A program made the position numbers and the translations under genes. Below, in pieces: positions 54,145 to 63,795 of a stretch of 64,000 bases of DNA. This DNA is from Hyphococcus sp. (lineage in GTDB: Bacteria > Pseudomonadota > Alphaproteobacteria > Caulobacterales > Parvularculaceae). The notes below the pieces were generated by a model. The model was not told the origin of the DNA. It saw only the letters and a program-made list of their open reading frames with translations, and made no database searches. Within the stretch, counting starts at the first letter, position 1. Each line of letters opens with the position of its first letter. The stretch covers positions 186,001 through 250,000 of the forward strand of contig JANQRY010000010.1 in the NCBI GenBank assembly GCA_028284345.1, written 5' to 3'.

Positions 54145-54158
54145 TTGATCGAAATCAG
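54145..54158. promoter_or_regulatory. FNR/FixK box (one mismatch)
   Basis: TTGATCGAAATCAG, nine of ten consensus half-site positions. It lies 66 bp before the phasin ATG and presumably serves phasin transcription. Confidence 0.65.
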
Positions 54159-54223
54159 TTTCGCTGGAGGCGTTGTCGCCTACGCTTACACCCATAACGC
54201 GTTTAATGAAGGAGAATTCTCTT

Positions 54224-54664
54224 ATGGCGAAAGATAATTCCGGGAAACTCGGGAAATCGGAGCGGAAGGAAAGCAGCCCCTTCCCCCTGTTCGATCCCGG
54301 CGAGTTCACAAAATTCGGGACTCGGAATCTCGAAGTCGCGACCCGCGCCGCACGGGCCTATTACAATGGCGTATCGAAGCTCAATCAGGAGATGATGAAT
54401 TTCGTCAATGCACGGGTCAAAAAGGACTTTGAAACCGCGAGATCTTTTATGACGTCCAAGAACAGCGAGTCGGCGTTTCATACGCAGGCGGAATTCGTGG
54501 AAGGCGCGATTCGAGACTATGCCGATGAAACATCGAAGATCATGCATCTCGCCGCGGACATGGCGCAAGAGACGCTGGCGCCCGTAGAGGAACGAGCGGA
54601 AGAAATGCTGCACAAATTTGACGACCGCGCAGAGATCGCCGAACAAGAGTCGGCCGCTGAATAG
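54224..54664 (+). CDS. Phasin-family protein
   Basis: 146 residues from ATG 54224, with AAGGAG about 9 nt upstream. The helical phasin_2-type body (about 35-125) has NLEVATRAARAYYNGVSKLN and QAEFVEGAIRDYADE; short charged and Ala/Glu-rich ends. Phasins coat PHA granules and control their number. The gene is divergent from usp and convergent with ackA of the phaC operon, fitting a PHA function. Confidence 0.88.
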   Translation: MAKDNSGKLGKSERKESSPFPLFDPGEFTKFGTRNLEVATRAARAYYNGVSKLNQEMMNFVNARVKKDFETARSFMTSKNSESAFHTQAEFVEGAIRDYADETSKIMHLAADMAQETLAPVEERAEEMLHKFDDRAEIAEQESAAE

Positions 54665-54678
54665 GTCACGCGCCGTTT

Positions 54679-55866
54679 CTATTTTTGTTGTTCGGTCAGA
54701 CGGAATGTGTGGCGCGCGATCATCAGTTCCTCATTTGTCGGAATAACCCAAGCGGATGGCGTACTTTCTGCGAGAGTCAGTCGTGTCTCGCCAGCGTGAT
54801 TGGCGGCTTCATCAATCGCAAAGCCCAGCCAGGCGGACTCATTCAAGATTTGTTCGCGAATGAAGGCGGCATTCTCGCCGACGCCGGCGGTGAAAACGAG
54901 CGCGTCGACGCCGCCTATGGCCGCCGCGAGCGATCCGATCTCGCGAACAGCGCGGCGGACGAAAAAGTCTATCGCTTCCCGAGCTTCCGGCGCCGCACTC
55001 GCCTGGAGGGCGCGCATGTCGCCGCTGACGCCTGACAAGCCCAGAAGCCCTGATTCCTGATAGAGGCAATTCGCCGCCTCAACAGCGCTCATCTTTCTGT
55101 CTTGGATCAAGTGCAACACGACGCCGGGATCGATCGACCCGCAACGGGTCGCCATCGGCAAGCCGTCCAGAGCGGTGAACCCCATCGTGGTCGCTGCGCT
55201 TTTTTCGTCTGCCAAGGCGCACATGCTGGCGCCGGCGCCGAGATGCGCGACGATGACCCGTTTTTGCGGATAGTCGCCCAATACATCCGCCAACGCGCCG
55301 GCGATGTATTCATAGGACAGTCCGTGGAACCCGTACCGCATGACGCCTTCGCGATAGAATTTCCGGGGGACGGCGAACATCTCTTCGATGCGGGCTTGCG
55401 TGCGATGAAAGGCGGTGTCGAAACAGGCGACCTGCCGCGAGAGCGGACAACGGCCCGTAATGGCTGTGACGCCCGCCAGATTATGTGGCTGATGCCCGGG
55501 GGCGAGCGACGTTAGCGCGGTCAGCCGGCGCACTGTTTCTTCGTTCAGCTTCACTGGCGCGGAGTAATCTCGGCCGCCATGGACAACGCGATGGCCGGCG
55601 CCGACTACCTCTGCGCCGTTCAGGACCTCATCCAGCCATCCGAGCAAGAATTCCCAGGCCGTTTCGTGATCTGAAACATCTTGAAGTTGGACGTCAGCGA
55701 CGTCGGTTTGAACACCCGGCCCCGTCGCCGCAAAGGTCGCCCTTCCATCGAGATCGGACAGGTTTCCCAGCACGCCCGGCGTTTCGTTGAGTCGGCCGTG
55801 TTCAACGTCAAATATGGCAAACTTGATGCTGGAAGAACCGGCGTTCAGGGTGAGGAGTTTCTGCAT
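54679..55866 (-). CDS. ackA: Acetate kinase
   Basis: 395 residues from ATG 55866. ASKHA-fold signatures: LLTLNAGSSSIKFAIF at the N-terminus, GHRVVHGG, CFDTAFHRT, RYGFHGLSYEYIA and FTAGVGENAA. It converts acetyl phosphate and ADP to acetate and ATP. Only 1 nt separates it from the stop of the MaoC-Pta gene, so the two enzymes of the acetate pathway are co-translated. Last gene of the phaC operon. Confidence 0.95.
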   Translation of the reverse strand: MQKLLTLNAGSSSIKFAIFDVEHGRLNETPGVLGNLSDLDGRATFAATGPGVQTDVADVQLQDVSDHETAWEFLLGWLDEVLNGAEVVGAGHRVVHGGRDYSAPVKLNEETVRRLTALTSLAPGHQPHNLAGVTAITGRCPLSRQVACFDTAFHRTQARIEEMFAVPRKFYREGVMRYGFHGLSYEYIAGALADVLGDYPQKRVIVAHLGAGASMCALADEKSAATTMGFTALDGLPMATRCGSIDPGVVLHLIQDRKMSAVEAANCLYQESGLLGLSGVSGDMRALQASAAPEAREAIDFFVRRAVREIGSLAAAIGGVDALVFTAGVGENAAFIREQILNESAWLGFAIDEAANHAGETRLTLAESTPSAWVIPTNEELMIARHTFRLTEQQK

Positions 55867-55867
55867 C

Positions 55868-57256
55868 TTACAGCGTCGCTCGTCGATGATGATGGTGGAG
55901 CTTCGCAATCGCGCTCGCCGCAACGCGCGGTAATTTTCCTTCGGCGCGGCTCGTCAGGATGATCGGAATGCGCGCGCCCAGAACGACCCCGGCGGCGACG
56001 GCGCCCGCGAGATAGTCGAGTTCTTTCGCCAGCATATTGCCGGCCTCAAGGTCCGGCACGACAAGAATGTCAGCGTCGCCGGCGACAGGCGATTGCAGAC
56101 CCTTGGCCTCCGCGGCGGCTTTCGAGATCGCATTGTCAAAGGCGAGCGGCCCATCGACGACGCCGCCCGAAATCTGCCCGCGATCGGCCATCTTGCAAAG
56201 CGCCGCCGCATCCAGGGTCGATTGGAGTTTTGGGTAGACGGTTTCGACGGCGGAAAGGACCGCCGCCTTCGGCGTTTCGACGCCGAGGGATTTTGCAAGA
56301 TCGATTGCGTTCTGGATGATGTCCCGCTTCTCTTCAAGGTCCGGCGCAATATTGATGGCGGCGTCGGTGATAAACAACAATTTCTCATACGCCGGCGTAT
56401 CCATCACATAGATATGACTGATGCGCCGTTCGGTTCGGATGCCGCGCGATGGAGACACGACCTCGCACATGATTTCATCCGTATGAAGCGCGCCTTTCAT
56501 CAGCGCGTCGAGTTTGCCGTCCCGCGCCATTGCGACCGCTTTCGCGGCGGCGGCGTGGCTGTGCGGTGCATCCACGACTTCAACCGCCTCAAGGTCAAAG
56601 CCTGCTTCCGCGGCCGCCGCTTCGATTTTCTTTTTTGGACCGATGAGAACAGGCGCAATGAGATCCTTCTCCATGGCGCCGGCGACGCCGTCTATGGATA
56701 TCGTGTTTACGGGATGAACGACGCCTGTGCGGATCGGCGCGCCGGTACGCGCTTTCTCAACCATAGCTTTCAATCGTTCGCCATGTTCATGGAGAAAGGC
56801 TCGCGGCGTTTCCGTCAGCGGCCGTTTCACCTTCTCTTCAGGGGCGAGAACGACGGCCTCGCCCGCAATCGCAATCTCGCCTCTCTGGTTGCGGCACTCG
56901 CAATCAAAGGCGATCCGATTCTTGTCATATTTTCTGCGGACCGTAACGCTCACCGTGACTTCGTCGCCGAGCCTTACCGGCTTCAGAAACTTCAACTCCT
57001 GCGAAAGATAGACAGCGCCGGGCCCAGGCAATTGCGTGCCCAGTACTGCAGAGATGAGAGACGCGCCCCACATCCCATGACCGATGATGTCTTGAAACAT
57101 CGAAGAACGCGCATACTCTGCATCAAGATGGGCCGGGTTGACGTCGCCCGAGATCGCGGCGAAGAGCCTGACGTCCCGCTCCGTCAGAATGCGCCTGACG
57201 AATGCGCGATCCCCGACATTGATCTCCGCAAAGGTCCGGTTTTCAAGCTCAGGCAT
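55868..57256 (-). CDS. MaoC-phosphate acetyl/butyryltransferase fusion
   Basis: 462 residues. Residues about 1-140 form a MaoC hot-dog domain (DVNPAHLDAEYA, IGHGMWGASLIS) of (R)-specific enoyl-CoA hydratases. Residues about 150-460 form a phosphotransacetylase-like domain (DALMKGALHTDEI, FITDAAINIAPDL, GPLAFDNAISKAAAE). Such fusions are annotated bifunctional enoyl-CoA hydratase/phosphate acetyltransferase. The hydratase could supply hydroxyacyl-CoA to PhaC and the transferase acyl phosphate to AckA, which fits its place between them. Starts 13 nt after phaC. Confidence 0.93.
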   Translation of the reverse strand: MPELENRTFAEINVGDRAFVRRILTERDVRLFAAISGDVNPAHLDAEYARSSMFQDIIGHGMWGASLISAVLGTQLPGPGAVYLSQELKFLKPVRLGDEVTVSVTVRRKYDKNRIAFDCECRNQRGEIAIAGEAVVLAPEEKVKRPLTETPRAFLHEHGERLKAMVEKARTGAPIRTGVVHPVNTISIDGVAGAMEKDLIAPVLIGPKKKIEAAAAEAGFDLEAVEVVDAPHSHAAAAKAVAMARDGKLDALMKGALHTDEIMCEVVSPSRGIRTERRISHIYVMDTPAYEKLLFITDAAINIAPDLEEKRDIIQNAIDLAKSLGVETPKAAVLSAVETVYPKLQSTLDAAALCKMADRGQISGGVVDGPLAFDNAISKAAAEAKGLQSPVAGDADILVVPDLEAGNMLAKELDYLAGAVAAGVVLGARIPIILTSRAEGKLPRVAASAIAKLHHHHRRATL

Positions 57257-57269
57257 GAGCGGCCCCGCC

Positions 57270-59222
57270 CTATTTCATCATCACATAAGCGCCGGGCGCG
57301 GCCGTCATTTCACCACCAAGCGACGCGTGCGGTGAAGACGGATCGTCAATCCATCGTTGCGCCGGCGGCGCGACGGGACCAGACGAATGCGCGACAAGCC
57401 ACGCGCGCCAGGCGGGCCACCACGATCCCTCCTGCGCCTCCGTTTCCCTGTGCCACATGTCCGGATCAACAAAGCCGCCGCCTTTCGGCGTTGTCCTCAA
57501 CCGATAGCGCCTGTTTTTGTGGCCCGGCTCACTGACGATGCCCGCATTGTGTCCGCCATTGGTGAGAAGAAAAGTCACTTCTGTCTCCGCCAGGCCGTGA
57601 ACCTTGTAAGCAGATCGCCAAGGCGCCACGTGATCGCGCGTGGTCGCGACCGAAAAGACCGGCGCCTTGATATCCGAGATCGCTGTAATGCGACCGTCAA
57701 CACGGTAGCGCCCTTCGGCGAGATCATTATTCAGGAACAATTGGCGCAGATATTCCGAATGCATCCTGAACGGCATCCGGGTGGCGTCGGCGTTCCAGGC
57801 GATCAAGTCGAAAATGGGGCGCCGCTCGCCTAACAAATACTCATGCACCAACCGCGACCAGACAAGGTCAATGGAACGCAGCATCTGGAAGGCGCCCGCC
57901 ATCTGTTTGGAGTCGAGATAACCCTGCTCCCACATGATGTCTTCAAGAAACGTGACCTGGCTTTCATTGATAAAGAGCGTCAATTCGCCCGCCTCCGAGA
58001 AGTCGAATTGCGACGCAAGAAACGTCAGTGTTTCAAACCGCTCATCGCCCTTGTCGGCCATCGCGGCCGCCGCGATGCCGAGCAAGGTGCCGCCAAGACA
58101 ATAACCGACGCCGTGAACCTTGGCTCCGTTTGTGATCTCCTCTACCGCATCAAGCGCCGCCAGCACGCCAAGCGTGCGATAGTTGTCGAAGCTGAGGTCG
58201 CGGTCCTCCGGTCCCGGGTTCTTCCACGAGATCATGAATACCGTGTGACCTTGTTCGACCAGGTATTTTACGAGCGAATTATGCGGCGACAGGTCGAGAA
58301 TGTAGTATTTCATGATCCACGCCGGCGCGATCAATATAGGTTCTGCGAGAACTTTCTCCGTTGTCGGCGTATACTGAATGAGTTCGATAAGGCGATTTCG
58401 ATAGACGACCTTTCCCGGCGTCGCCGCAACATCCTCGCCGACCTTGAAATCTTCCACGCCCATAGGCGGTTTGGCGCTTACGAGGCGCTCCATGTCTTCC
58501 AGCAGATGTCGCCAGCCCTGGGCGAGATTGGCGCCGCCGGTCACAATGGTTTTTTGCAACACTTCCGGGTTCGTCCAGATGAAATTCGAGGGCGAAACCA
58601 TGTCGAGGATTTGCCGCAACGCAAATTCGACAACGCGTTCGTGTTGCGGCGTGACGCCGCGCACGCCTGTCGTTGCGTTGTGCCACCATTGCTGCGTGAA
58701 CAGAAAACCCTGTGAAATAAGGTTATAAGGCCACTGGAGCCACGCATCATCGTCAAAGCGTTTATCCTGCGGCAAGGGTTCTATGGCGCATTCGCCTTCC
58801 TGCCCCATAGGTCCGCAGCGAACGGCGTAATTATTGTATCGCGCGATTTTCTTCTGCGCCTTTTGAAGAAGCTGCAACTGTTTGCCTGGCGAAAACGCGA
58901 GATGCGACATCCAGTCGAGATAGGCGGCGACCAGCGCGCTGGGCGAGAGCCCCAGCGTCGCCCGACCCATGGATGCGTGCGCCGCCCTGTCCATGATTTC
59001 GACAATCGCTGTCGATGCGTATGAGTCCTGCGGCCAGGCGCGGTTCAGTTTTGTAAGATCGAACGGCGACGGAAACGGAAAGGCGGGCGCCAGAAAAGTC
59101 TGCTTGCTTTTCAGCGCTTCTGTTGCGCGTTCTTCTGGTTTCTCCATTTCGCGAGAGCGCCGCACCTCCGTTTGCGTTTTTTGTTCGCCCGGCGCTTCAA
59201 GAATTGCAGGGGCGTCAGCCAT
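57270..59222 (-). CDS. phaC: Poly(3-hydroxyalkanoate) synthase, class I-like
   Basis: 650 residues. The PhaC N-terminal domain precedes an alpha/beta-hydrolase core. The lipase-like box has Cys375 (HGVGYCLGGTLLG) and the catalytic His lies in LLTNGGHNAGIVSEPG. PILIAPAWIMKYYILDL and TVFMISWKNPGPEDRDL are conserved blocks. It polymerises hydroxyacyl-CoA into storage granules. AAGG 7 nt upstream supports the ATG. It is first in an operon with the MaoC-Pta and AckA genes, and an FNR-type box lies 144 bp upstream. Confidence 0.94.
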   Translation of the reverse strand: MADAPAILEAPGEQKTQTEVRRSREMEKPEERATEALKSKQTFLAPAFPFPSPFDLTKLNRAWPQDSYASTAIVEIMDRAAHASMGRATLGLSPSALVAAYLDWMSHLAFSPGKQLQLLQKAQKKIARYNNYAVRCGPMGQEGECAIEPLPQDKRFDDDAWLQWPYNLISQGFLFTQQWWHNATTGVRGVTPQHERVVEFALRQILDMVSPSNFIWTNPEVLQKTIVTGGANLAQGWRHLLEDMERLVSAKPPMGVEDFKVGEDVAATPGKVVYRNRLIELIQYTPTTEKVLAEPILIAPAWIMKYYILDLSPHNSLVKYLVEQGHTVFMISWKNPGPEDRDLSFDNYRTLGVLAALDAVEEITNGAKVHGVGYCLGGTLLGIAAAAMADKGDERFETLTFLASQFDFSEAGELTLFINESQVTFLEDIMWEQGYLDSKQMAGAFQMLRSIDLVWSRLVHEYLLGERRPIFDLIAWNADATRMPFRMHSEYLRQLFLNNDLAEGRYRVDGRITAISDIKAPVFSVATTRDHVAPWRSAYKVHGLAETEVTFLLTNGGHNAGIVSEPGHKNRRYRLRTTPKGGGFVDPDMWHRETEAQEGSWWPAWRAWLVAHSSGPVAPPAQRWIDDPSSPHASLGGEMTAAPGAYVMMK

Positions 59223-59365
59223 GACAAGCCTTCCCGATAAGGTGGTCGCCTGAAAACAGCTTTGCGAGTCGGGGACGGAAGCGCAGACCCGTCGGACGTC
59301 GCCTCACTTGCTCACTCCGCTGTTTCCAGGCATTCGCAGAAAAGCCGGAAAAAAGCGGGGCTTCA

Positions 59366-59379
59366 TTGACCAGCATCAA
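59366..59379. promoter_or_regulatory. FNR/FixK box upstream of phaC (one mismatch)
   Basis: TTGACCAGCATCAA against TTGAT-N4-ATCAA. It lies 144 bp before the phaC ATG and overlaps the stop codon of the CBS gene by 3 bp; the promoter position is inferred. Confidence 0.6.
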
Positions 59380-59810
59380 ACGGCGGCGCTAGCGTCCTTC
59401 TTTTTCGCGACCGCCTTTAAGACTTCGCCTGTCAATGAGGCGGGCGCATGAAGCGCCACATCCTCAAGGCTTAACATGCCGACTACGTCCTTGTTATCGT
59501 TCATGACGGGCAGGCGGCGCACCTGGTTCTGCTCCATGATGCGCACGGCGTCCCCAAGTTCTTCGCTATCGGCGCACCAGAAGCATTCCTCCGACATGAC
59601 GTCGCGAACGACGACGTCCGCGGGCGCCTTGTTTTCGCCGACAACGCGGATAGCGATATCCCGGTCCGTCACCATGCCGATCAGTTGTCCGTTCTCGACA
59701 ACCGGGAGCGCCCCGATATTTTGCGTGCGCATCTTCTTTGCCGCGTGGGGCAGTTTTTCATCCGGCTCCGCAATCCGAATGCCGTGCGTCATGACGTCTT
59801 TAACGAGCAT
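59376..59810 (-). CDS. CBS-domain pair protein
   Basis: 144 residues with two CBS domains (about 8-60 and 73-128): MLVKDVMTHGIRIAEPDEKL, ALPVVENGQLIGMVTDRDIA, then MSEECFWCADSEELGDAVRI and RLPVMNDNKDVVGMLSLEDVA. Such stand-alone pairs bind adenine nucleotides and sense energy state. AGGAGGAAG precedes the ATG. It is downstream of the BON gene with a 15-nt gap, so they form an operon, probably under the FNR-like box at 60569. Confidence 0.92.
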   Translation of the reverse strand: MLVKDVMTHGIRIAEPDEKLPHAAKKMRTQNIGALPVVENGQLIGMVTDRDIAIRVVGENKAPADVVVRDVMSEECFWCADSEELGDAVRIMEQNQVRRLPVMNDNKDVVGMLSLEDVALHAPASLTGEVLKAVAKKKDASAAV

Positions 59811-59825
59811 CTCTTCCTCCTCAAT

Positions 59826-60491
59826 TCAATGAACGCGCAGTTTTTCGACGACATGCATGACCCCAGGCGCAGACCACGCGGCGTCTGCGATGAGAGCCTT
59901 TTCGTAAGGCGCCTTAACCTCGCCGGTAATCGTGACCTTGTCGCCGTCAACGGCGATATCGATATTCGCTTTTTCCAGCTCGGCGCTGCGATGAAGGGCT
60001 CGCGTGATCTTGTATTTGATGTCGCGTTCGGACACTTCCGGTGTTGACGCCTTCTTTCGAAGCGTGATGCGATTATCGACCCCTTTTACGCCGCGCATGT
60101 GGATGATCTGGTTTTTCAGGGTTTCGCGTTCGAAATTCCAGTCGACTTCGCCGGTCAGCGAAACATAACCTTCTCTCACTTCAGCGATAATATCCGGATC
60201 GGGAACGATCATATTCCATTCGAGCATATTCGAGATACGCTCGGCGATGGTTTCGTCCGTTTCCGTATCGTCGCTTGTCAGATGCACCTCGATGTCCTCC
60301 GCGACAGCATGGACGCCTTTGACGCGGCGGGCGGCGGTCTCCGCTGCATATCGCTCGGCGTAGGAAGAGACGGTTCCTGTGAGACGGACGGCGCCGTTCT
60401 TGACGGTAACGCCGATATCGGTCGTTTTGACGCGGGGGTCCCAGGCAATCTCTTCCTGAATGTCGTTTCGAATACGTTCGTCCTCTTTCAT
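59826..60491 (-). CDS. BON-domain protein (three repeats)
   Basis: 221 residues from ATG 60491, with GGAG about 7 nt upstream; the frame extends to 60569 without a ribosome site. Three BON domains (about 8-68, 82-145, 152-219), each with the G-x-V/V-x-L-x-G pattern such as GAVRLTGTVSSYAE, GYVSLTGEVDWNFE and DKVTITGEVKAPYE. No signal peptide, so it is cytoplasmic, as in other hypoxia or osmotic-stress BON proteins. Divergent from the ABC transporter. Confidence 0.9.
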   Translation of the reverse strand: MKEDERIRNDIQEEIAWDPRVKTTDIGVTVKNGAVRLTGTVSSYAERYAAETAARRVKGVHAVAEDIEVHLTSDDTETDETIAERISNMLEWNMIVPDPDIIAEVREGYVSLTGEVDWNFERETLKNQIIHMRGVKGVDNRITLRKKASTPEVSERDIKYKITRALHRSAELEKANIDIAVDGDKVTITGEVKAPYEKALIADAAWSAPGVMHVVEKLRVH

Positions 60492-60568
60492 GATAGTCTC
60501 CATCAAAGATCGCCGCCGCTGACAGTGTGATCCCGGATGGATATGCTCATGCTGGGAACGCAGCCGCA

Positions 60569-60582
60569 TTGAGCTAGGTCAA
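60569..60582. promoter_or_regulatory. FNR/FixK-type box between the BON and ABC genes
   Basis: TTGAGCTAGGTCAA; TTGA-N6-TCAA is complete, the inner positions deviate (TTGAG, GTCAA). It is symmetrically placed, 78 bp from the BON start and 84 bp from the ABC start. Confidence 0.55.
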
Positions 60583-60665
60583 ATGCCGGACCCCGCGATC
60601 CGCCTATGTTTGATGCGCCCTGGGGCGGCCAGCTTGGCGCGCGTTGTTTGCGAGAGGAGCATGTC

Positions 60666-61412
60666 ATGGCCTCATTCGATGAAGCGACGGCCCCTCATTC
60701 GAATGACGGTCAGCCGATCTATCGCACCCAGGGCGTGACCAAGGTTTACGGCGAGGGTCCGGCGGCCGTTCACGCCTTGCGCGGCGTCAATCTTGAGATT
60801 CCGACCGGCGAACTCGTCGTCCTGTTGGGGCCGTCCGGTAGTGGAAAATCAACGCTTCTTAATATTCTCGGCGGTATCGACCGCGCGACAGACGGCTCGG
60901 TGTTTTTCCAGGACCAGGATCTCGTCGCCATGACCGATCGACGGCTGACCGCCTATCGGCGCGCGCATGTAGGGTTTGTGTTTCAATTCTATAATCTGAT
61001 GCCGAGCCTTACAGCGCGCGAAAACGTAGAGCTTGTGGCGGAAATTTCACCGGAGCCCATGGCGGCGATGGAGGCGCTCGCGCTTGTCGACCTTGACAAT
61101 CGCGCCGATCACTTTCCGTCGGAGCTTTCCGGCGGCGAACAACAACGCGTCGCCATCGCACGAGCCATCGCAAAAAAGCCGACCGTTTTGTTTTGCGACG
61201 AGCCAACCGGCGCGCTTGACAGCAAAACCGGCGTCACCGTGCTGACGGCGCTGCAAAAGCTCAATCGAGAACTCGGCGCAACGACTCTGATTATCACACA
61301 CGCCGCCGCGACGGCGGCGATGGCGAACCGGGTAATCCACTTCGCGGACGGCGATATTCGCGAAATCACGGAAAACGACAGTCCGGCGCCGGCGGACCAC
61401 ATCAGTTGGTGA
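60666..61412 (+). CDS. ABC exporter ATP-binding protein (LolD/MacB type)
   Basis: 248 residues from ATG 60666 (GAGGAG 7 nt upstream). Walker A GPSGSGKS at 55-62, Q-loop [12 protein letters not shown], signature LSGGEQQR, Walker [13 protein letters not shown], and switch His in IITHAA. The sequence belongs to the MacB/LolD/FtsE branch, where the ATPase is separate from an FtsX-type permease. The permease follows after 4 nt and an adaptor after that. Confidence 0.93.
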   Translation: MASFDEATAPHSNDGQPIYRTQGVTKVYGEGPAAVHALRGVNLEIPTGELVVLLGPSGSGKSTLLNILGGIDRATDGSVFFQDQDLVAMTDRRLTAYRRAHVGFVFQFYNLMPSLTARENVELVAEISPEPMAAMEALALVDLDNRADHFPSELSGGEQQRVAIARAIAKKPTVLFCDEPTGALDSKTGVTVLTALQKLNRELGATTLIITHAAATAAMANRVIHFADGDIREITENDSPAPADHISW

Positions 61413-61416
61413 CGCG

Positions 61417-63792
61417 ATGAGCGCAAACTTCTCCGTCCTTGATCGGAAATTGCTGCGCGACCTCTGGCGCGTCAAAGGCCAGGCCGCGGCGATTATCTTC
61501 GTGATCGGCGCCGGCATCGCGCTCTTCGTCATGTCGAGCGGCATGATCAGCGCGCTCGACGAGACGATGCGCGCCTATTACGAACGCCATCGTTTCGCCG
61601 ATGTCTACGCGCCCGCCAAACGCGCGCCGAACTCGCTGCTCGCAGACATCCGGGCCCTCGACGGCGTCGCCGGCGCCGAGGGCCGAATACGAGGCGCAGG
61701 CCTGGTTGCGCTTCCTGACGTTGACGCGCCGATCAGTGCGAGCGTCGTCTCCTATGATGTAGACGCGTCAGCGCCAATCAACCGTCTTTATCTGGTCGAA
61801 GGGCGCATGCCGCGGTCGACCTATCCCGACGAAATCCTGCTTCTCGACGCATTTGCAAAAGCGCATGATCTCGTTCCAGGCGACAATCTCGCCATCACCA
61901 TGTATGGCGTGCGCCATACGTTCCAGATCGTTGGCCTCGCCCTTTCGCCGGAATTTATATATGCGCTGCCGCCCGGCGACTTCGTGGTTGACGACGCTCG
62001 GTTCGCCGTCCTATGGGCCGGCCGCGAAGCGATGGAGGCGGCGTTCGATCTCGACGGCGCCTTCAATGAAGTCGTTCTCGTCACCTCTCGCGGCGCAAAC
62101 GAAGACTGGTTGATCGACCGTCTTGACGACATCCTTTCGCCATACGGCGCCACCGGCGCGTTTTCTCGCGACGATCAGCTCTCGAACCGTTTTCTTGTTG
62201 AAGAACTGGCTCAACTCAGAACGACCGGCCGCGTCATGCCGCCAATCTTTCTGGGCGTGGCGATCTTCCTATTGAACGTCGTCATTACGCGCCTCGTCCA
62301 GACGGAACGCGAGCAGATCGGCTTATTAAAAGCCTATGGCTACACCAATCGGGAGGTCGGCGGACACTATTTCAAGTTTGTCGCGGTCATTGCGATAGGC
62401 GGCGCGATCGTCGGCTGGCTCGGCGGGCTTTATCTCGGCCGACTGATCGCCGGTATCTTTCAGAACTATTATCATTTTCCTTTTCTTCTTTACGAACCGG
62501 AATTCCGAACCTTCTGGCTTGCCCTTGCCTTCAGCAATATTGCGGCGGCGGCGGGCGCTTTCACCGCAATCCGCGGCGCCGTAACCCTGTCGCCCGCTGT
62601 CGCCATGCGCCCGCCCGCTCCGCCAAAATTTAAGCGCGGCGCCGCGGCGGCGCGTTACTTTTTCAGTCTCTTGGACCAGCCGAGCCGCATGATTATCCGA
62701 CGTTTGTCGCGCCAGCCAATACGCGCTGCGCTCACAACGCTTGGCATTGGCGCAGCGATGGGCTTGTCGGTGATGATGCGTTTCAACACCGACGCGACGG
62801 ACTACATGCTTGATGTCAGCTTCAACGTCATCGACCGCAGCGACGTTTTTGTTTCGTTTGTCGAGCCTCAGTCAGAAAAAACAGTCTACGAATTATCCTC
62901 CATCGACGGCATCATCTATGTGGAGCCATTTCGTGCGAGTTCCGTAATGTTCTCTAACGACCGGATCGAACATCTCGGCTCCATCACCGGCTTGCCGGCC
63001 GATCCCGTTCTCAACCGCGCCGTCGATAAAGACCTTCGAAGCGTTGACATTCGCGGCGCCGGGCTCGTCCTGTCTGAACAGCTCGCCGAGCTTCTTGACG
63101 TCAAGGTCGGTGAGACATTAGCCGTCGAAGTACGCGAAGGTCGCCGGCCGCTGCTCGATATCCCGGTCACCGGTCTGGTCGAGGCGATGATCGGCACGCC
63201 GGCCTATATGACGACCGAAGCGCTGAATCGGCAGCTGAAAGAACCAGGCCGCATTTCCGGCGCCTACCTGAAAATCGATCCCGCCAAACGCGATCAGGTC
63301 TATGATGAGCTTAAGAATGTTCCCAAAATCGCCGGCGTTAGCCTGCGCCGCGAAGCCTATGAAAACTTCAAAAAGATGATCGACGAGGGACCCGGCACGT
63401 TTCGATATATCATGACGATATTCGCCGTCGTGATTGCCGTTGGCGTTGTTTACAACGGCGCGCGGATCGCGTTCATTGAGCGTCATCATGATCTCGCCAG
63501 CCTGCGCGTGCTTGGCTTCACAAAGATCGAAACCGGCTATGTGCTGCTTGGCGAGCTCTTTCTCCTCGCCATATTCGCGTTGCCTATTGGCGCGGTATTC
63601 GGATACTGGCTGTGGGCCTATTTCGCCGACGCATTGAGCACGGAGCTTTACCAGATTCCTATTGTCTATCGTGAAGACGGGCTCGGCTACGCCGCAATCA
63701 TCGTCCTCCTTTCCACCATTGCCGCAGGCGCTTTGGTTCAACGCGACATCGGCAAGCTCGACATCGCCTCTGCCTTGAAAGCCCGGGAGTAA
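61417..63792 (+). CDS. ABC transporter permease, FtsX family (duplicated core)
   Basis: 791 residues. TM1 (about 20-42, [19 protein letters not shown]), an extracytoplasmic domain (about 45-265), and three TM helices in a first FtsX core (about 275-385). A second MacB-like periplasmic part follows, then another FtsX core (about 660-785). Each FtsX core contains the usual motif block, e.g. [19 protein letters not shown] and [18 protein letters not shown]. It belongs to the exporter set with the preceding ATPase and following adaptor. Substrate unknown. Confidence 0.92.
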   Translation: MSANFSVLDRKLLRDLWRVKGQAAAIIFVIGAGIALFVMSSGMISALDETMRAYYERHRFADVYAPAKRAPNSLLADIRALDGVAGAEGRIRGAGLVALPDVDAPISASVVSYDVDASAPINRLYLVEGRMPRSTYPDEILLLDAFAKAHDLVPGDNLAITMYGVRHTFQIVGLALSPEFIYALPPGDFVVDDARFAVLWAGREAMEAAFDLDGAFNEVVLVTSRGANEDWLIDRLDDILSPYGATGAFSRDDQLSNRFLVEELAQLRTTGRVMPPIFLGVAIFLLNVVITRLVQTEREQIGLLKAYGYTNREVGGHYFKFVAVIAIGGAIVGWLGGLYLGRLIAGIFQNYYHFPFLLYEPEFRTFWLALAFSNIAAAAGAFTAIRGAVTLSPAVAMRPPAPPKFKRGAAAARYFFSLLDQPSRMIIRRLSRQPIRAALTTLGIGAAMGLSVMMRFNTDATDYMLDVSFNVIDRSDVFVSFVEPQSEKTVYELSSIDGIIYVEPFRASSVMFSNDRIEHLGSITGLPADPVLNRAVDKDLRSVDIRGAGLVLSEQLAELLDVKVGETLAVEVREGRRPLLDIPVTGLVEAMIGTPAYMTTEALNRQLKEPGRISGAYLKIDPAKRDQVYDELKNVPKIAGVSLRREAYENFKKMIDEGPGTFRYIMTIFAVVIAVGVVYNGARIAFIERHHDLASLRVLGFTKIETGYVLLGELFLLAIFALPIGAVFGYWLWAYFADALSTELYQIPIVYREDGLGYAAIIVLLSTIAAGALVQRDIGKLDIASALKARE

Positions 63793-63795
63793 ATC

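Noticed and set aside
53170-54309. The 379-codon version of the universal stress protein
   Set aside because: The first 86 codons cross the FNR boxes; the internal ATG at 54051 has a strong ribosome site and begins the UspA domain.
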